From: Candidatus Eubacterium faecigallinarum | GTDB taxonomy: Bacteria > Bacillota > Clostridia > Oscillospirales > Acutalibacteraceae | NCBI GenBank assembly: GCA_019115455.1 | Contig: DXDN01000002.1 | Location: forward strand, 1-44,235 | Length of the DNA: 44,235 nt | Direction of reading: 5' to 3' | Shown here: in pieces, positions 32,706 to 41,228 of the stretch | How positions within the stretch are numbered: the stretch's first letter is position 1 | Layout: every line of letters begins with the position of its first letter | Notes under the pieces: model-generated | The model's input: the letters and a program-made list of their open reading frames with translations, nothing else | Database searches by the model: none | Told to the model about the DNA's origin: nothing | Position numbers and translations under genes: made by a program

Positions 32706-33767
32706 CTAATCCGCTGTACAGTAAAAATTACATTCCCACGCCGGAATATAACGGCTGTGCCTAAAATAAATTTTATAGCCGTCATAAATATCAAGGATTT
32801 TTTCAGGCAGAGAAAAAAGGTCCTCGTTTCTGTGATACGCACAAACATAAAGCTTAGGTCTGTACTTTCGTATTGTTTTTTCAGCCCCTTTCAAAGCGTG
32901 AAGCTCCGAGCCCTCAATATCCATCTTAAGCATCGTGACGGGAGAGTCAATGAGCGAATCAATATCCGTTACGCTGACAGCCACGCCCTTTGATGACAGC
33001 TTTGAATTCCTGCCTGCTTTTTTATCAAATATAAGCGTGTCTTTTTTATGCCACGCACCCACATTATATAAAAAAACGTTTTCCATACCCTGAGTATTTG
33101 CAAGGAGCTTTTTATAATTTTTAGCGTCGGGTTCAAGGGCATAAATCCTGTCATACTTACCGTCTGTAAAGGAAAGAAATTCCCTTATTGTATCGCCGTC
33201 ATACGCTCCCATATCCACAATGGTTTCATTTTGGGACAGTTTCAATATACTGCGGTAGACCTCTTCCTTATCGCAGAAAGTGGCAATGAGATAATGAATT
33301 TTGCCGCTGATTTTATAATTAAGGATGCTAAGATAAACTCGCCTGCTCTCTTCGTCGGCAAGACGGCTGTAAACGAAGTCAAACTTCTCCTCATTTTCAC
33401 GCACGTAATCTATTGTAAAAAGTCCTGAGCCTGCCACTGGAACGTCCGGCGCATAGACCGGGTGCTGTGAATTTATCCGCTTAATATTTTCAATAACGTC
33501 ATCCAGATGGCTGGCAAATCCCAGTACCACAATAAAATCATCGTATTTTTCACAGACCTGTGAATATTTAAGCACTTTATGGCCTAAAAAAGAGTGTCCC
33601 CTGACAAAATCATCGCTGGCAAACACTTCGCTGACTTTTCCGCCGAAACGCTCTATTGTTTCAATTATGCGCTGGGAACCGTTTCCCATACCGTAAACGG
33701 CTATAGGCTTATCGGTGTTGGCAAGAACATCCCACACATTCTGTTTTTCACTCAAAAGCTCAAGCAA
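32706..33767 (-). CDS. FkbM-family methyltransferase with N-terminal Rossmann-like domain
   Basis: Protein of 353 residues starting with TTG at 33767, chosen because AAAGGAGG lies seven bases upstream; a GTG 54 bases earlier has no ribosome site. The N-terminal part (1-140) has a nucleotide-binding-like glycine loop PIAVYGMGNGSQRIIETI and DDFIVVLGFASHLDDVI. The C-terminal part (about 195-330) is an FkbM-type SAM methyltransferase: ETIVDMGAYDGDTIREFL (SAM loop), ALEPDAKNYKKL, MLKMDIEGSELHALKGAEKT and KLYVCAYHRNEDL. FkbM proteins usually methylate sugar or polyketide hydroxyls. No glycan cluster is near, so the substrate is unknown. Confidence 0.82.
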   Translation of the reverse strand: MLELLSEKQNVWDVLANTDKPIAVYGMGNGSQRIIETIERFGGKVSEVFASDDFVRGHSFLGHKVLKYSQVCEKYDDFIVVLGFASHLDDVIENIKRINSQHPVYAPDVPVAGSGLFTIDYVRENEEKFDFVYSRLADEESRRVYLSILNYKISGKIHYLIATFCDKEEVYRSILKLSQNETIVDMGAYDGDTIREFLSFTDGKYDRIYALEPDAKNYKKLLANTQGMENVFLYNVGAWHKKDTLIFDKKAGRNSKLSSKGVAVSVTDIDSLIDSPVTMLKMDIEGSELHALKGAEKTIRKYRPKLYVCAYHRNEDLFSLPEKILDIYDGYKIYFRHSRYIPAWECNFYCTAD

Positions 33768-33803
33768 GGCGCTTCCTCCTTTTAAGTATATTTTGCTTTT
33801 ATG

Positions 33804-33833
33804 ATTATAGACTATAAACACGGCTCTTTACAA
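33804..33833 (-). promoter_or_regulatory. Promoter of the FkbM-type gene
   Basis: Minus strand TTGTAA (33833-33828), 18-base spacer, TATAAT (33809-33804). It is back-to-back with the plus-strand promoter at 33837. Confidence 0.6.
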
Positions 33834-33836
33834 GGC

Positions 33837-33865
33837 TTTACAAAAATAATAATTTATTATATAAT
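33837..33865 (+). promoter_or_regulatory. Promoter of the corC-phoH-ybeY-era operon
   Basis: TTTACA (33837-33842), 17-base spacer, perfect TATAAT (33860-33865), about 70 bases before the first ATG. No other promoter or terminator is evident before recO and mutS2. Confidence 0.75.
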
Positions 33866-33935
33866 AACATAGATTAGATTATTTTTACAATTCACTGTAA
33901 AAAATATGCTATCAGATTTGGAGGTATATGCCTTT

Positions 33936-34751
33936 ATGGGCAGTGGTCTACTGAAATTTTTTAAAAAAGGAAATTCAACGGAAGAAGAAATCAAACAGCT
34001 TGTTGAGGGCGATGAGGAAATCGGCGAACTCAGAAAAGATCAGCGTGAAATGATCAACAATATATTTGAGTTTGACGACCTTAACGCAGGAGACATAATG
34101 ACTCACCGTACCGACGTGGACGCGGTGGAGCTGGACGATCCTATCGAAGAGGTAGTGAAGGTCTCAATAGAACACGGAAGATCAAGAATTCCCGTTTACA
34201 AAGAAGATCTTGATGACATTTGCGGCATAATATACGTAAAGGATCTTCTCAAATTTGTAGGCACAGAAATAACACCTGATGATAAAATTTCCGATTATCT
34301 GCGCAAACCGCTGTTTGTGCCGGAGACAATCCCATGCGGAAAGCTTTTTGCCCAGATGACCGAAACAAGAATAATGATGGCGATTGTTGTGGACGAATAC
34401 GGCGGAACAGCAGGAATCGTCACAATGGAGGACGTGCTTGAAAGCATTGTGGGCAACATTCGTGACGAATATGACAAGGAAGAAGAGCTTGTCACCAAGA
34501 TTGACGACAAGACATACACCTTTGACGGAGTGGCTGACATCGACGATGTGGCGGAAATACTCGGCGTTGAATTCCCTGAGGGTGAATATGACACCCTTGC
34601 GGGATTTGTCATCAACCTTTTGGGTTATCTTCCGACAGGCAAAAACGAGACTGCTGTTTATCAGGATCTCACATTTACCGTTTTGGAAGTTGATGAAAGA
34701 AGAATAGAAAAAATAAAAGTAGAGAAAAACGATGACAGAACAGATAATTGA
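33936..34751 (+). CDS. CorC/HlyC-type CBS-domain protein
   Basis: Soluble protein of 271 residues starting at ATG 33936 after GGAGG (11-base spacing); an in-frame ATG 30 bases earlier lies before that site. The CBS pair covers about 45-175 (FDDLNAGDIMTHRTDVDAVE, HGRSRIPVYKEDLDDICGII, MMAIVVDEYGGTAGIVTMED), followed by the CorC_HlyC C-terminal domain (about 190-265: YTFDGVADIDDVAEILGVEF, YDTLAGFVINLLGYLP). The CNNM membrane domain is absent, as in E. coli CorC. The family is tied to Mg2+/Co2+ homeostasis. It overlaps phoH by 20 bases and lies in the usual phoH-ybeY neighbourhood. Confidence 0.88.
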   Translation: MGSGLLKFFKKGNSTEEEIKQLVEGDEEIGELRKDQREMINNIFEFDDLNAGDIMTHRTDVDAVELDDPIEEVVKVSIEHGRSRIPVYKEDLDDICGIIYVKDLLKFVGTEITPDDKISDYLRKPLFVPETIPCGKLFAQMTETRIMMAIVVDEYGGTAGIVTMEDVLESIVGNIRDEYDKEEELVTKIDDKTYTFDGVADIDDVAEILGVEFPEGEYDTLAGFVINLLGYLPTGKNETAVYQDLTFTVLEVDERRIEKIKVEKNDDRTDN

Positions 34752-35697
34752 ATTTGAAGCGCTGGATCAGGCAGTCAGCCTTTTCGGCAGCTTTGATGAA
34801 AACGTTAAGTTAATAGAGCGTGAATACGGAGTGTCGATAATTTCACGTGGCACCGACCTCAAGGTGGTCGGCGACACAGAAAACGTATCAAAGGCAGTAA
34901 GGGCGCTCAATTCCCTGCTGGTGCTTATCGGCAAGGGCGAAAGCCTGTCTGACCAAAATGTGAGATATGTTATCTCCCTGGTAAACGAGGGCAACGAGGA
35001 TAAGCTAAACACCATGACCTCCGACTCCATTTGCATCACATCAAAGGGCAGACCTGTAAAGCCGAAAACTCTCGGTCAGAAAAGATACTGCGAATCAATA
35101 AGCAATAACACCATTACCTTTGGTATCGGACCTGCCGGCACGGGAAAGACTTATCTTGCAGTTGCCATGGCGGTTACCGCTTTCAGGGCTAAGGAAGTAA
35201 ACAGGATAATCCTCACCCGCCCCGCTGTTGAGGCTGGAGAAAAGCTCGGTTTCCTGCCGGGCGACCTTCAGAGCAAGGTTGACCCGTATCTCAGACCGCT
35301 TTACGACGCTCTGTTTGATATGCTGGGTGCGGAAAACTTTCAGCGATATCAGGAACGCGGCGCAATTGAAGTGGCTCCCCTTGCCTATATGAGGGGCAGG
35401 ACGCTGGACGACAGCTTCATCATCCTTGACGAAGCGCAGAACACCACTCCCGAGCAAATGAAGATGTTTTTAACACGTTTGGGATTCCGTTCAAAAATGG
35501 TAATTACCGGCGATATTACACAGATAGACCTGCCCGACGGTAAAAAATCGGGGCTTAAAAAGGTTTTGCATATACTCAAAGATGTGGATGATATCTGCAT
35601 CTGCAAATTCGGCAAAAAAGATGTTGTGCGCCACAAGCTCGTTCAGGACATTGTAAACGCATACGAAAAATATGAAAAGGAGGAGAAGAAAAAATAA
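34732..35697 (+). CDS. phoH: PhoH-like ATPase
   Basis: Cytoplasmic P-loop protein of 321 residues. It has an N-terminal KH-like region (1-100), Walker A GIGPAGTGKTYLAVAMA (about 132-148), RPAVEAGEKLGFLPGDLQSK, Walker B SFIILDEAQNTTPEQMKMFL and VITGDITQIDLP. These are typical of the YbeZ/PhoH group, which interacts with YbeY in rRNA maturation. Its stop overlaps the ybeY start (TAATG). Confidence 0.94.
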   Translation: MTEQIIEFEALDQAVSLFGSFDENVKLIEREYGVSIISRGTDLKVVGDTENVSKAVRALNSLLVLIGKGESLSDQNVRYVISLVNEGNEDKLNTMTSDSICITSKGRPVKPKTLGQKRYCESISNNTITFGIGPAGTGKTYLAVAMAVTAFRAKEVNRIILTRPAVEAGEKLGFLPGDLQSKVDPYLRPLYDALFDMLGAENFQRYQERGAIEVAPLAYMRGRTLDDSFIILDEAQNTTPEQMKMFLTRLGFRSKMVITGDITQIDLPDGKKSGLKKVLHILKDVDDICICKFGKKDVVRHKLVQDIVNAYEKYEKEEKKK

Positions 35698-36200
35698 TGG
35701 ACTCCGTAAAAGTAATAATATCTAACGACCAGAAAGACGTAAAAATACCTACCGGTATCCGTCTGCTTATAAGACGCTGCTGCCATGCGGTGCTTGAGCT
35801 TGAAAATTTTGAAGGTTCGGCAGAGGTCAGCGTGCGTTTTGTAAATAACGAACAGATAAGAGAACTTAACAAGCAATACCGCAACATTGACAGGGAGACA
35901 GATGTTCTTTCTTTTCCTCTGGGCGAAAACGGCGTATATGACATCAATTACGACACCGGCGCAAAACTGCTGGGCGATATAGTTATTTCCATGGAAAAGG
36001 CTGTGGAGCAGGCTGAGCTTTACAATCACCCGCTCCAGCGTGAAATCGGATTTCTTACAGTACATTCAATGCTCCACCTGCTGGGCTACGACCACGAGCA
36101 GGGCGGACTTGAGGAAGTACATATGAGAGAAAAAGAGGAAACCGTGCTGACACAAATCGGCTGGAAGAGAAATAACAGCTACTATATGGGTGACGAATAA
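35697..36200 (+). CDS. ybeY: Endoribonuclease YbeY
   Basis: Metal-dependent RNase for 16S rRNA 3'-end maturation and ribosome quality control. It has 167 residues. The zinc motif HxxxHxxxxxH is clear in TVHSMLHLLGYDHEQ (about 118-132), preceded by NRETD-type DRETDVLSFPL and LLGDIVISMEKA. It is coupled at both ends by TAATG overlaps, to phoH and era. Confidence 0.95.
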   Translation: MDSVKVIISNDQKDVKIPTGIRLLIRRCCHAVLELENFEGSAEVSVRFVNNEQIRELNKQYRNIDRETDVLSFPLGENGVYDINYDTGAKLLGDIVISMEKAVEQAELYNHPLQREIGFLTVHSMLHLLGYDHEQGGLEEVHMREKEETVLTQIGWKRNNSYYMGDE

Positions 36201-37087
36201 TGACCAAGACCGCTTTTATCGCCATAGTCGGCAAACCCAATGTCGGCAAATCATCACTGCTCAATAAAATACTGGGTCAAAAAATAGCGATAGTATCCTC
36301 AAAGCCGCAGACCACCAGGACCAAAATAATGGGCGTGCTTACCGAGGGTGAGATTCAGCTTGTATTTACCGATACGCCCGGATTTCACAGAGCTCACAAC
36401 AAGCTCGGCGAAAAGATGAATGCCGCTGTGGGAGATACTGTCGGCGGCGTAGACGCCTGCCTGTTTTTAACAGAGCCATACGGCGAGCTCAATGAACAGG
36501 AGCTTCAGCTCATCCAGATGTTTAAAAAGCAAAAGCTCCCGGTGATTCTGGCAATAAACAAAATTGATATGATAAAGGACAAAAAGGAGCTGCTTGACAG
36601 GATTGTTTACCTGACGTCCTTTTATGATTTTCAGGCGGTGGTTCCCATCAGCGCCCAGAACGGTGACAATATCGACGAGCTAAAAGCCGAGCTTGACAAG
36701 CTGACCTTTGAGTCGCCGCATTATTTCCCCGACGACACGCTGACAGACCAGCCCGAAAGAGTGCTTGTCGCTGAAATAATACGTGAAAAAATACTGAGGC
36801 TTATGGACAAGGAGATTCCCCATGGAATAGCTGTTGCCATTGAAAAAATGAGTGAGCGTGACAATGCGGACATCCTTGACATTGAAGCAACCATTTACTG
36901 CGAGCGTGAAAGCCACAAAGGCATGGTAATAGGCAAAAACGGAGCTATGCTCAAAAAAATATCCACTTACGCACGGCAGGACATTGAAAAATTTTTCCAA
37001 ATCAAAGTTAATTTAAAATGCTGGGTAAAGGTAAAACTTGACTGGAGAAACCGTGAGGGACTGATTCACAATTTCGGTCTTGATTAG
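36200..37087 (+). CDS. era: GTPase Era
   Basis: Ras-like GTPase with a KH domain that binds the 3' end of 16S rRNA during 30S assembly. It has 295 residues. G1 is GKPNVGKSSLLNKI (about 11-24), G2 region QTTRTKIMG, G3 FTDTPGF, G4 NKID, G5 SAQ. The C-terminal KH domain holds GMVIGKNGAMLKKIS (about 247-261). In some Firmicutes dgkA and cdd separate ybeY and era; here they are adjacent. Confidence 0.96.
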   Translation: MTKTAFIAIVGKPNVGKSSLLNKILGQKIAIVSSKPQTTRTKIMGVLTEGEIQLVFTDTPGFHRAHNKLGEKMNAAVGDTVGGVDACLFLTEPYGELNEQELQLIQMFKKQKLPVILAINKIDMIKDKKELLDRIVYLTSFYDFQAVVPISAQNGDNIDELKAELDKLTFESPHYFPDDTLTDQPERVLVAEIIREKILRLMDKEIPHGIAVAIEKMSERDNADILDIEATIYCERESHKGMVIGKNGAMLKKISTYARQDIEKFFQIKVNLKCWVKVKLDWRNREGLIHNFGLD

Positions 37088-37191
37088 TTTTTCCTTAAAG
37101 TGGCACAAATTAATAACCCGCCATAGGATAAAATAATAAGGCGGCTCAGGTGATTCCTTATTTGCCGCATATTTTACGGCGGGTGTTTATT

Positions 37192-37332
37192 ATGGATGAA
37201 GATTGGCTCAATTTTTGGGAAACAGGTTCAGTAAACGATTACCTGAATTATAAAAAGAACGAAAAGGCTTATCAGAATGACGACTACGACCAAAGGCTTA
37301 GTAATCAGAGAACAGACAATTGGGGAGAGTGA
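37192..37332 (+). CDS. yqzL: YqzL-like small protein
   Basis: A 46-residue protein, MDEDWLNFWETGSVNDYLNY then KKNEKAYQ. The W..F..TG....YL.YK pattern and the location between era and recO match YqzL of Bacillus (about 47 residues, function unknown). The ATG at 37192 follows GGCGGGTG; an in-frame ATG 42 bases upstream would add an unrelated hydrophobic leader. It overlaps recO by 56 bases in another frame, so the two are probably coupled. Confidence 0.72.
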   Translation: MDEDWLNFWETGSVNDYLNYKKNEKAYQNDDYDQRLSNQRTDNWGE

Positions 37333-38011
37333 CCGTTTAGTTACTCTCCTTACTGCTGATTGGGGACTTGTAAGGGCATTCGTGAGAGGAGCAAAACAGG
37401 TAAAAAGCAAACTTGCCTCCTCTACCTCGTTGTTTGCGTACTCGGATTTTTCACTTTACAGGGGTCGCGACGCTTTTTCGATTAACAACGCAGTGCCTAT
37501 TGAGGTGTTTTTTGACCTTAGAAAAGACATTGTGCGACTTGCTTTGGCGCAGTATTTTGCTCAGCTGGCATACGAGCTTGCCGAGGAGGAACAGCCTGCT
37601 AATGAAATGCTCAGCGTACTGCTTAACTCACTTCATCTGCTGTGCCACAGCGGCAAAGACCTTAGGATAATCAAGTCCGCTGTAGAATTCAGGCTCATGT
37701 GCCTGAGCGGATACATGCCTAACATACTTGCATGCGCCGAGTGCGCCACGTATGAAACGAATATAATGTATTTCGACACGCTAAACGGCTGCATCTACTG
37801 CTCAAACTGCCCGAAAGAAGGCGCCGCAGTATGCCCCAAGAATGTTATAACCGCCATTAGATACATATGTCTGACGGAACCTAAAAAAATTTTTTCATTT
37901 AATCTGTCTGAGGAAAACACGCAGCTTCTTTCGCAGATAAGCGAAAAATATCTGCTTACCAGAGTACAGAAAAAACTCCCCACCCTTGAATTTTACAAGG
38001 CATTACAATAA
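37277..38011 (+). CDS. recO: DNA repair protein RecO
   Basis: Loads RecA in the RecFOR pathway together with RecR. It has 244 residues. The N-terminal OB fold starts TTTTKGLVIREQTIGESDRL, then LTADWGLVRAFVRGAKQVKS. The helical part follows, with a zinc-binding knuckle CAECATYET...GCIYCSNC (about 152-176). The ATG lies inside yqzL with AAAGG upstream. Followed 20 bases later by mutS2. Confidence 0.93.
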   Translation: MTTTTKGLVIREQTIGESDRLVTLLTADWGLVRAFVRGAKQVKSKLASSTSLFAYSDFSLYRGRDAFSINNAVPIEVFFDLRKDIVRLALAQYFAQLAYELAEEEQPANEMLSVLLNSLHLLCHSGKDLRIIKSAVEFRLMCLSGYMPNILACAECATYETNIMYFDTLNGCIYCSNCPKEGAAVCPKNVITAIRYICLTEPKKIFSFNLSEENTQLLSQISEKYLLTRVQKKLPTLEFYKALQ

Positions 38012-38031
38012 CCTCAGAAGAGGATAAAAAC

Positions 38032-40401
38032 ATGGATAAAAATTACAAAACTCTCGAACTTGACCTGATACTTGAAAAGCTCGCCGCCGAATGTTCCTGC
38101 GAGGATGCGGCTGAGCTTGCAAAATCGCTGAAACCTGTTACTCAGATCAATGACGCTGAAATGCTCCTCACCCAGACTGAGGACGCATTCTCCCTTTTGG
38201 CACGCTTTGGCGCTCCGTCATTTTCAGGTCTTAAAAACGTAAATAACCCACTGCACAGAGCGGCAGCAGGCGGTTCGCTTAACGGCAAGGAGCTGCTTGA
38301 TATTGCATACTGTCTGCGCTCAATCAGGACTCTTTACGAATGGAGGAACCATTGCAGCTCGGTTAAAACCAGTCTTGATTCTTATTTTGAATGCATAACA
38401 GTCAACAAATATCTGGAAAACAGAATATTCACCTGCATAATAAGCGAAGAGGAAATTTCCGACAATGCTTCTGAGACGCTTAAAGATATCAGGAGAAAAA
38501 TCCGTTCAAAGGAAAACTCCGTCAGGGAAAAGCTTGACTCAATGATACATTCATCTCATTATCAGCAGTATCTTCAGGAGGCAATCGTAACCCAGAGAAA
38601 CGGCAGATTCGTAGTGCCTGTAAAGGCGGAATGCCGCGGCAGTGTTCCCGGACTTGTTCACGACACGTCGTCTACAGGCGCAACGGTATTTATCGAGCCG
38701 TCGTCAGTTGTTGAGCTTAACAACGACATCAAGGTGCTCCACGGCAAAGAGCGCGACGAAATTCTTAGAATTCTCTACGAGCTTTCTGCCGAAGCTGGTG
38801 ACTTTGCCGAATCTGTTAAGCACTCCTACGAAAGCGCCGTTATGCTGGATCTCATTTTTGCCAAGGCTCGCCTGGCATATAAAATGAAGGCGTCCAAACC
38901 TATTTTGAATAATGACGGAATAATCAAATTAAAAAAGGCGCGCCATCCCCTGATTGACGCAAAAAAAGTAGTTGCCATTGATATATCTCTGGGCGACGAA
39001 TACGATACGCTCGTAATCACCGGACCTAACACCGGCGGCAAGACGGTATCTCTTAAAACACTGGGTCTGCTGACGGCTATGGTTATGTGCGGACTGCTTA
39101 TCCCCGTGGCAGACAGGTCAAAAATATCTGTTTTTGACAGGATTCTTGTTGATATCGGCGATGAGCAGAGCATTGCGCAGTCACTTTCAACATTCTCGGC
39201 TCACATGGTAAACATCATCAGCATTATGCAAAAGGCTGATGAAAAATCCCTTATTCTTATTGACGAACTCGGTGCAGGCACGGACCCTGTTGAGGGAGCG
39301 GCGCTTGCTGTATCCGTTATAGAAGATCTGCGCTCAAAAGGAGCTGTAATAGCTGCCACCACCCACTATGCCGAGCTTAAGGCATACGCCCTGAGCACTC
39401 CCGGTGTAACAAACGGCTGCTGCGAATTTGACGTGCAGACGCTGAGGCCTACTTACAGACTGCTTATCGGAGTTCCGGGCAGGTCGAACGCCTTTGCCAT
39501 TTCCGAGCATCTGGGTATGGATAAAAACGTTGTGGAGCATGCAAAAAGCATAGTAAACTCTGAAAACAGAGATTTTGAGGCGGTACTGGAAAATCTCGAA
39601 TCCTCCCGAAAAGAGCTTGAAAAAGAGAGAAAAAAGGCTGAGGAAATGACCGAAAAAGCCAGAAAAACGGTTGAAAAGGCTCAGTCAGAAAAGGACAAAA
39701 TCGAAACCCTGAAAAACAGGGAGCTTGACCGCGCCAAACGTGAGGCACAAAAGCTTATTGACGCTGCCAAGCGAAAGTCCGCTGAATTTTTGCTGGAGCT
39801 TGAAAAGCTCAAAAAAGAGCAAAACGACACAAACGCCACGGAAATTGCCCGAAAAGCACGCCGTGCCGTCAGGGCTCAGACGGGAGAAATGGACGATATC
39901 ATTAACCCTGCCGAGCTGGCGGACAACTGGGACTACGACTACAAGCTGCCCCGTGAGCCAAAGCCCGGCGACAGAATCGTCATCAAGGGTATCGGCGAGG
40001 GTGAAATTATAGAAGTCGGCGAAAGAGTCCTTGTAAAATCAGGACTGCTAAAGACCAGAGTTAAACTCTCAGACATAATGCTGCTTGACAAGCCGAAAGA
40101 AAAGCCGAAAACGCCAAGGCACAACGTATACCGCACATCATCAAGAGCTGACGCCGATGTTAAGACAGAAATTGACCTGAGGGGCGACACGGTGGATGAA
40201 GCGCTGGGAACTCTCGGACTGTTTATTGACAAATGTGTATTAAATAACATTGAGGAAATACGAATCATTCACGGCAAAGGTACCGGAGCCCTTCGCTCAG
40301 CGGTTACAGAATATCTGCGCCGTCATCCCAACATTGCAGAATATCGGCTGGGAAAATACGGCGAGGGTGAAAACGGAGTTACCATTGCCAGACTGAAATA
40401 A
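38032..40401 (+). CDS. mutS2: MutS2 endonuclease/ribosome rescue ATPase
   Basis: Protein of 789 residues, the family's usual length. Core and lever helices (1-290), ATPase with Walker A ITGPNTGGKTVSLKTLGLL (about 327-345), SxxS-type STFSAHMVNI, Walker B LILIDELGAGTDP and ATTHYAELKAYA; a long Glu/Lys coiled coil (about 515-625), a KOW-like segment (PGDRIVIKGIGEGEIIEVGE) and the C-terminal Smr domain (TEIDLRGDTVDEALGTLGLF, IRIIHGKGTGALRSAVTEYL). The Smr nuclease motifs DLRG and HGKGTG are intact. In B. subtilis MutS2 acts on collided ribosomes; older work proposed suppression of recombination. Confidence 0.95.
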   Translation: MDKNYKTLELDLILEKLAAECSCEDAAELAKSLKPVTQINDAEMLLTQTEDAFSLLARFGAPSFSGLKNVNNPLHRAAAGGSLNGKELLDIAYCLRSIRTLYEWRNHCSSVKTSLDSYFECITVNKYLENRIFTCIISEEEISDNASETLKDIRRKIRSKENSVREKLDSMIHSSHYQQYLQEAIVTQRNGRFVVPVKAECRGSVPGLVHDTSSTGATVFIEPSSVVELNNDIKVLHGKERDEILRILYELSAEAGDFAESVKHSYESAVMLDLIFAKARLAYKMKASKPILNNDGIIKLKKARHPLIDAKKVVAIDISLGDEYDTLVITGPNTGGKTVSLKTLGLLTAMVMCGLLIPVADRSKISVFDRILVDIGDEQSIAQSLSTFSAHMVNIISIMQKADEKSLILIDELGAGTDPVEGAALAVSVIEDLRSKGAVIAATTHYAELKAYALSTPGVTNGCCEFDVQTLRPTYRLLIGVPGRSNAFAISEHLGMDKNVVEHAKSIVNSENRDFEAVLENLESSRKELEKERKKAEEMTEKARKTVEKAQSEKDKIETLKNRELDRAKREAQKLIDAAKRKSAEFLLELEKLKKEQNDTNATEIARKARRAVRAQTGEMDDIINPAELADNWDYDYKLPREPKPGDRIVIKGIGEGEIIEVGERVLVKSGLLKTRVKLSDIMLLDKPKEKPKTPRHNVYRTSSRADADVKTEIDLRGDTVDEALGTLGLFIDKCVLNNIEEIRIIHGKGTGALRSAVTEYLRRHPNIAEYRLGKYGEGENGVTIARLK

Positions 40402-40422
40402 CACGCTACACAGCTATATACT

Positions 40423-41211
40423 ATGATTACACTGATATACTGCTTAATTATACTTATCGCCTGCTCCGTGGGTGCCATTATCGGCATTGGGGGAGGAATA
40501 ATAATCAAACCCGTGCTTGACCTGATCGGGTATCACAGTGTTGAAACCGTCGGGTTTATTTCAAGCTGCGCTGTTTTTTCCATGAGCATAAGTTCCAGCG
40601 TAAGTCACATAGTGTCAAAGACAAAATTTGACAAAAAAATCGTTATATATATTTCTCTTGGCTCCGTGCTGGGAGGCATTGCAGGAAACGCAATCCTGAG
40701 CCAAGCCTTTGCACGGCTGAACGAAAACACGGTAAAAGGAATACAGGGTATAATGATAGCGGCAATAATTATTTTTGTTGTTATTTATGTTAATTTAAAA
40801 AACGCAGTATCCTTTAAGCTGAAAAGTCCTGTCATTATCGTTATAACTGCGTTCATACTTGGAATGATAAGCACTTTTCTGAATATCGGCGGTGGGCTTT
40901 TGAACATTGCGTGCCTCACGCTTCTTTTCTCTTTCACCGTCAAGGAAAGCGCAGTATACTCGGTGGCGGTTATTTTCTTTAGCCAGCTAAGCAGGCTTGT
41001 AATGGTTTTCATAAGCAATCAATTTGAGCCCTTCAGAGAATATTTCCCGATAATCGCGGCGGTTATCTGCACGGCGATTATAAGCGGAATTATCGGCTCA
41101 AAATTAAACAAGAAGCTGTCTGCATCAGCAGTAAACGCAGTTTTTTCCGTTGTATTATCGTCCGTGGCGCTGATTAACATATTTAACGCCGTAACAGGAT
41201 TTACTTTCTGA
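40423..41211 (+). CDS. TauE/SafE-family membrane exporter
   Basis: Integral membrane protein of 262 residues with about eight hydrophobic segments. The two half-repeats each carry the glycine-rich loop of the family: GAIIGIGGGIIIKPVLDLIG (about 17-36) and STFLNIGGGLLNIACL (about 151-166). TauE/SafE proteins export sulfite, sulfoacetate or related anions. No ribosome site is seen before the ATG, 21 bases after mutS2. It is followed after 17 bases by a sulfatase, so export of sulfate or sulfite released by that enzyme is a reasonable inference. Confidence 0.85.
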   Translation: MITLIYCLIILIACSVGAIIGIGGGIIIKPVLDLIGYHSVETVGFISSCAVFSMSISSSVSHIVSKTKFDKKIVIYISLGSVLGGIAGNAILSQAFARLNENTVKGIQGIMIAAIIIFVVIYVNLKNAVSFKLKSPVIIVITAFILGMISTFLNIGGGLLNIACLTLLFSFTVKESAVYSVAVIFFSQLSRLVMVFISNQFEPFREYFPIIAAVICTAIISGIIGSKLNKKLSASAVNAVFSVVLSSVALINIFNAVTGFTF

Positions 41212-41228
41212 CAGCAAGGAGGACTATC

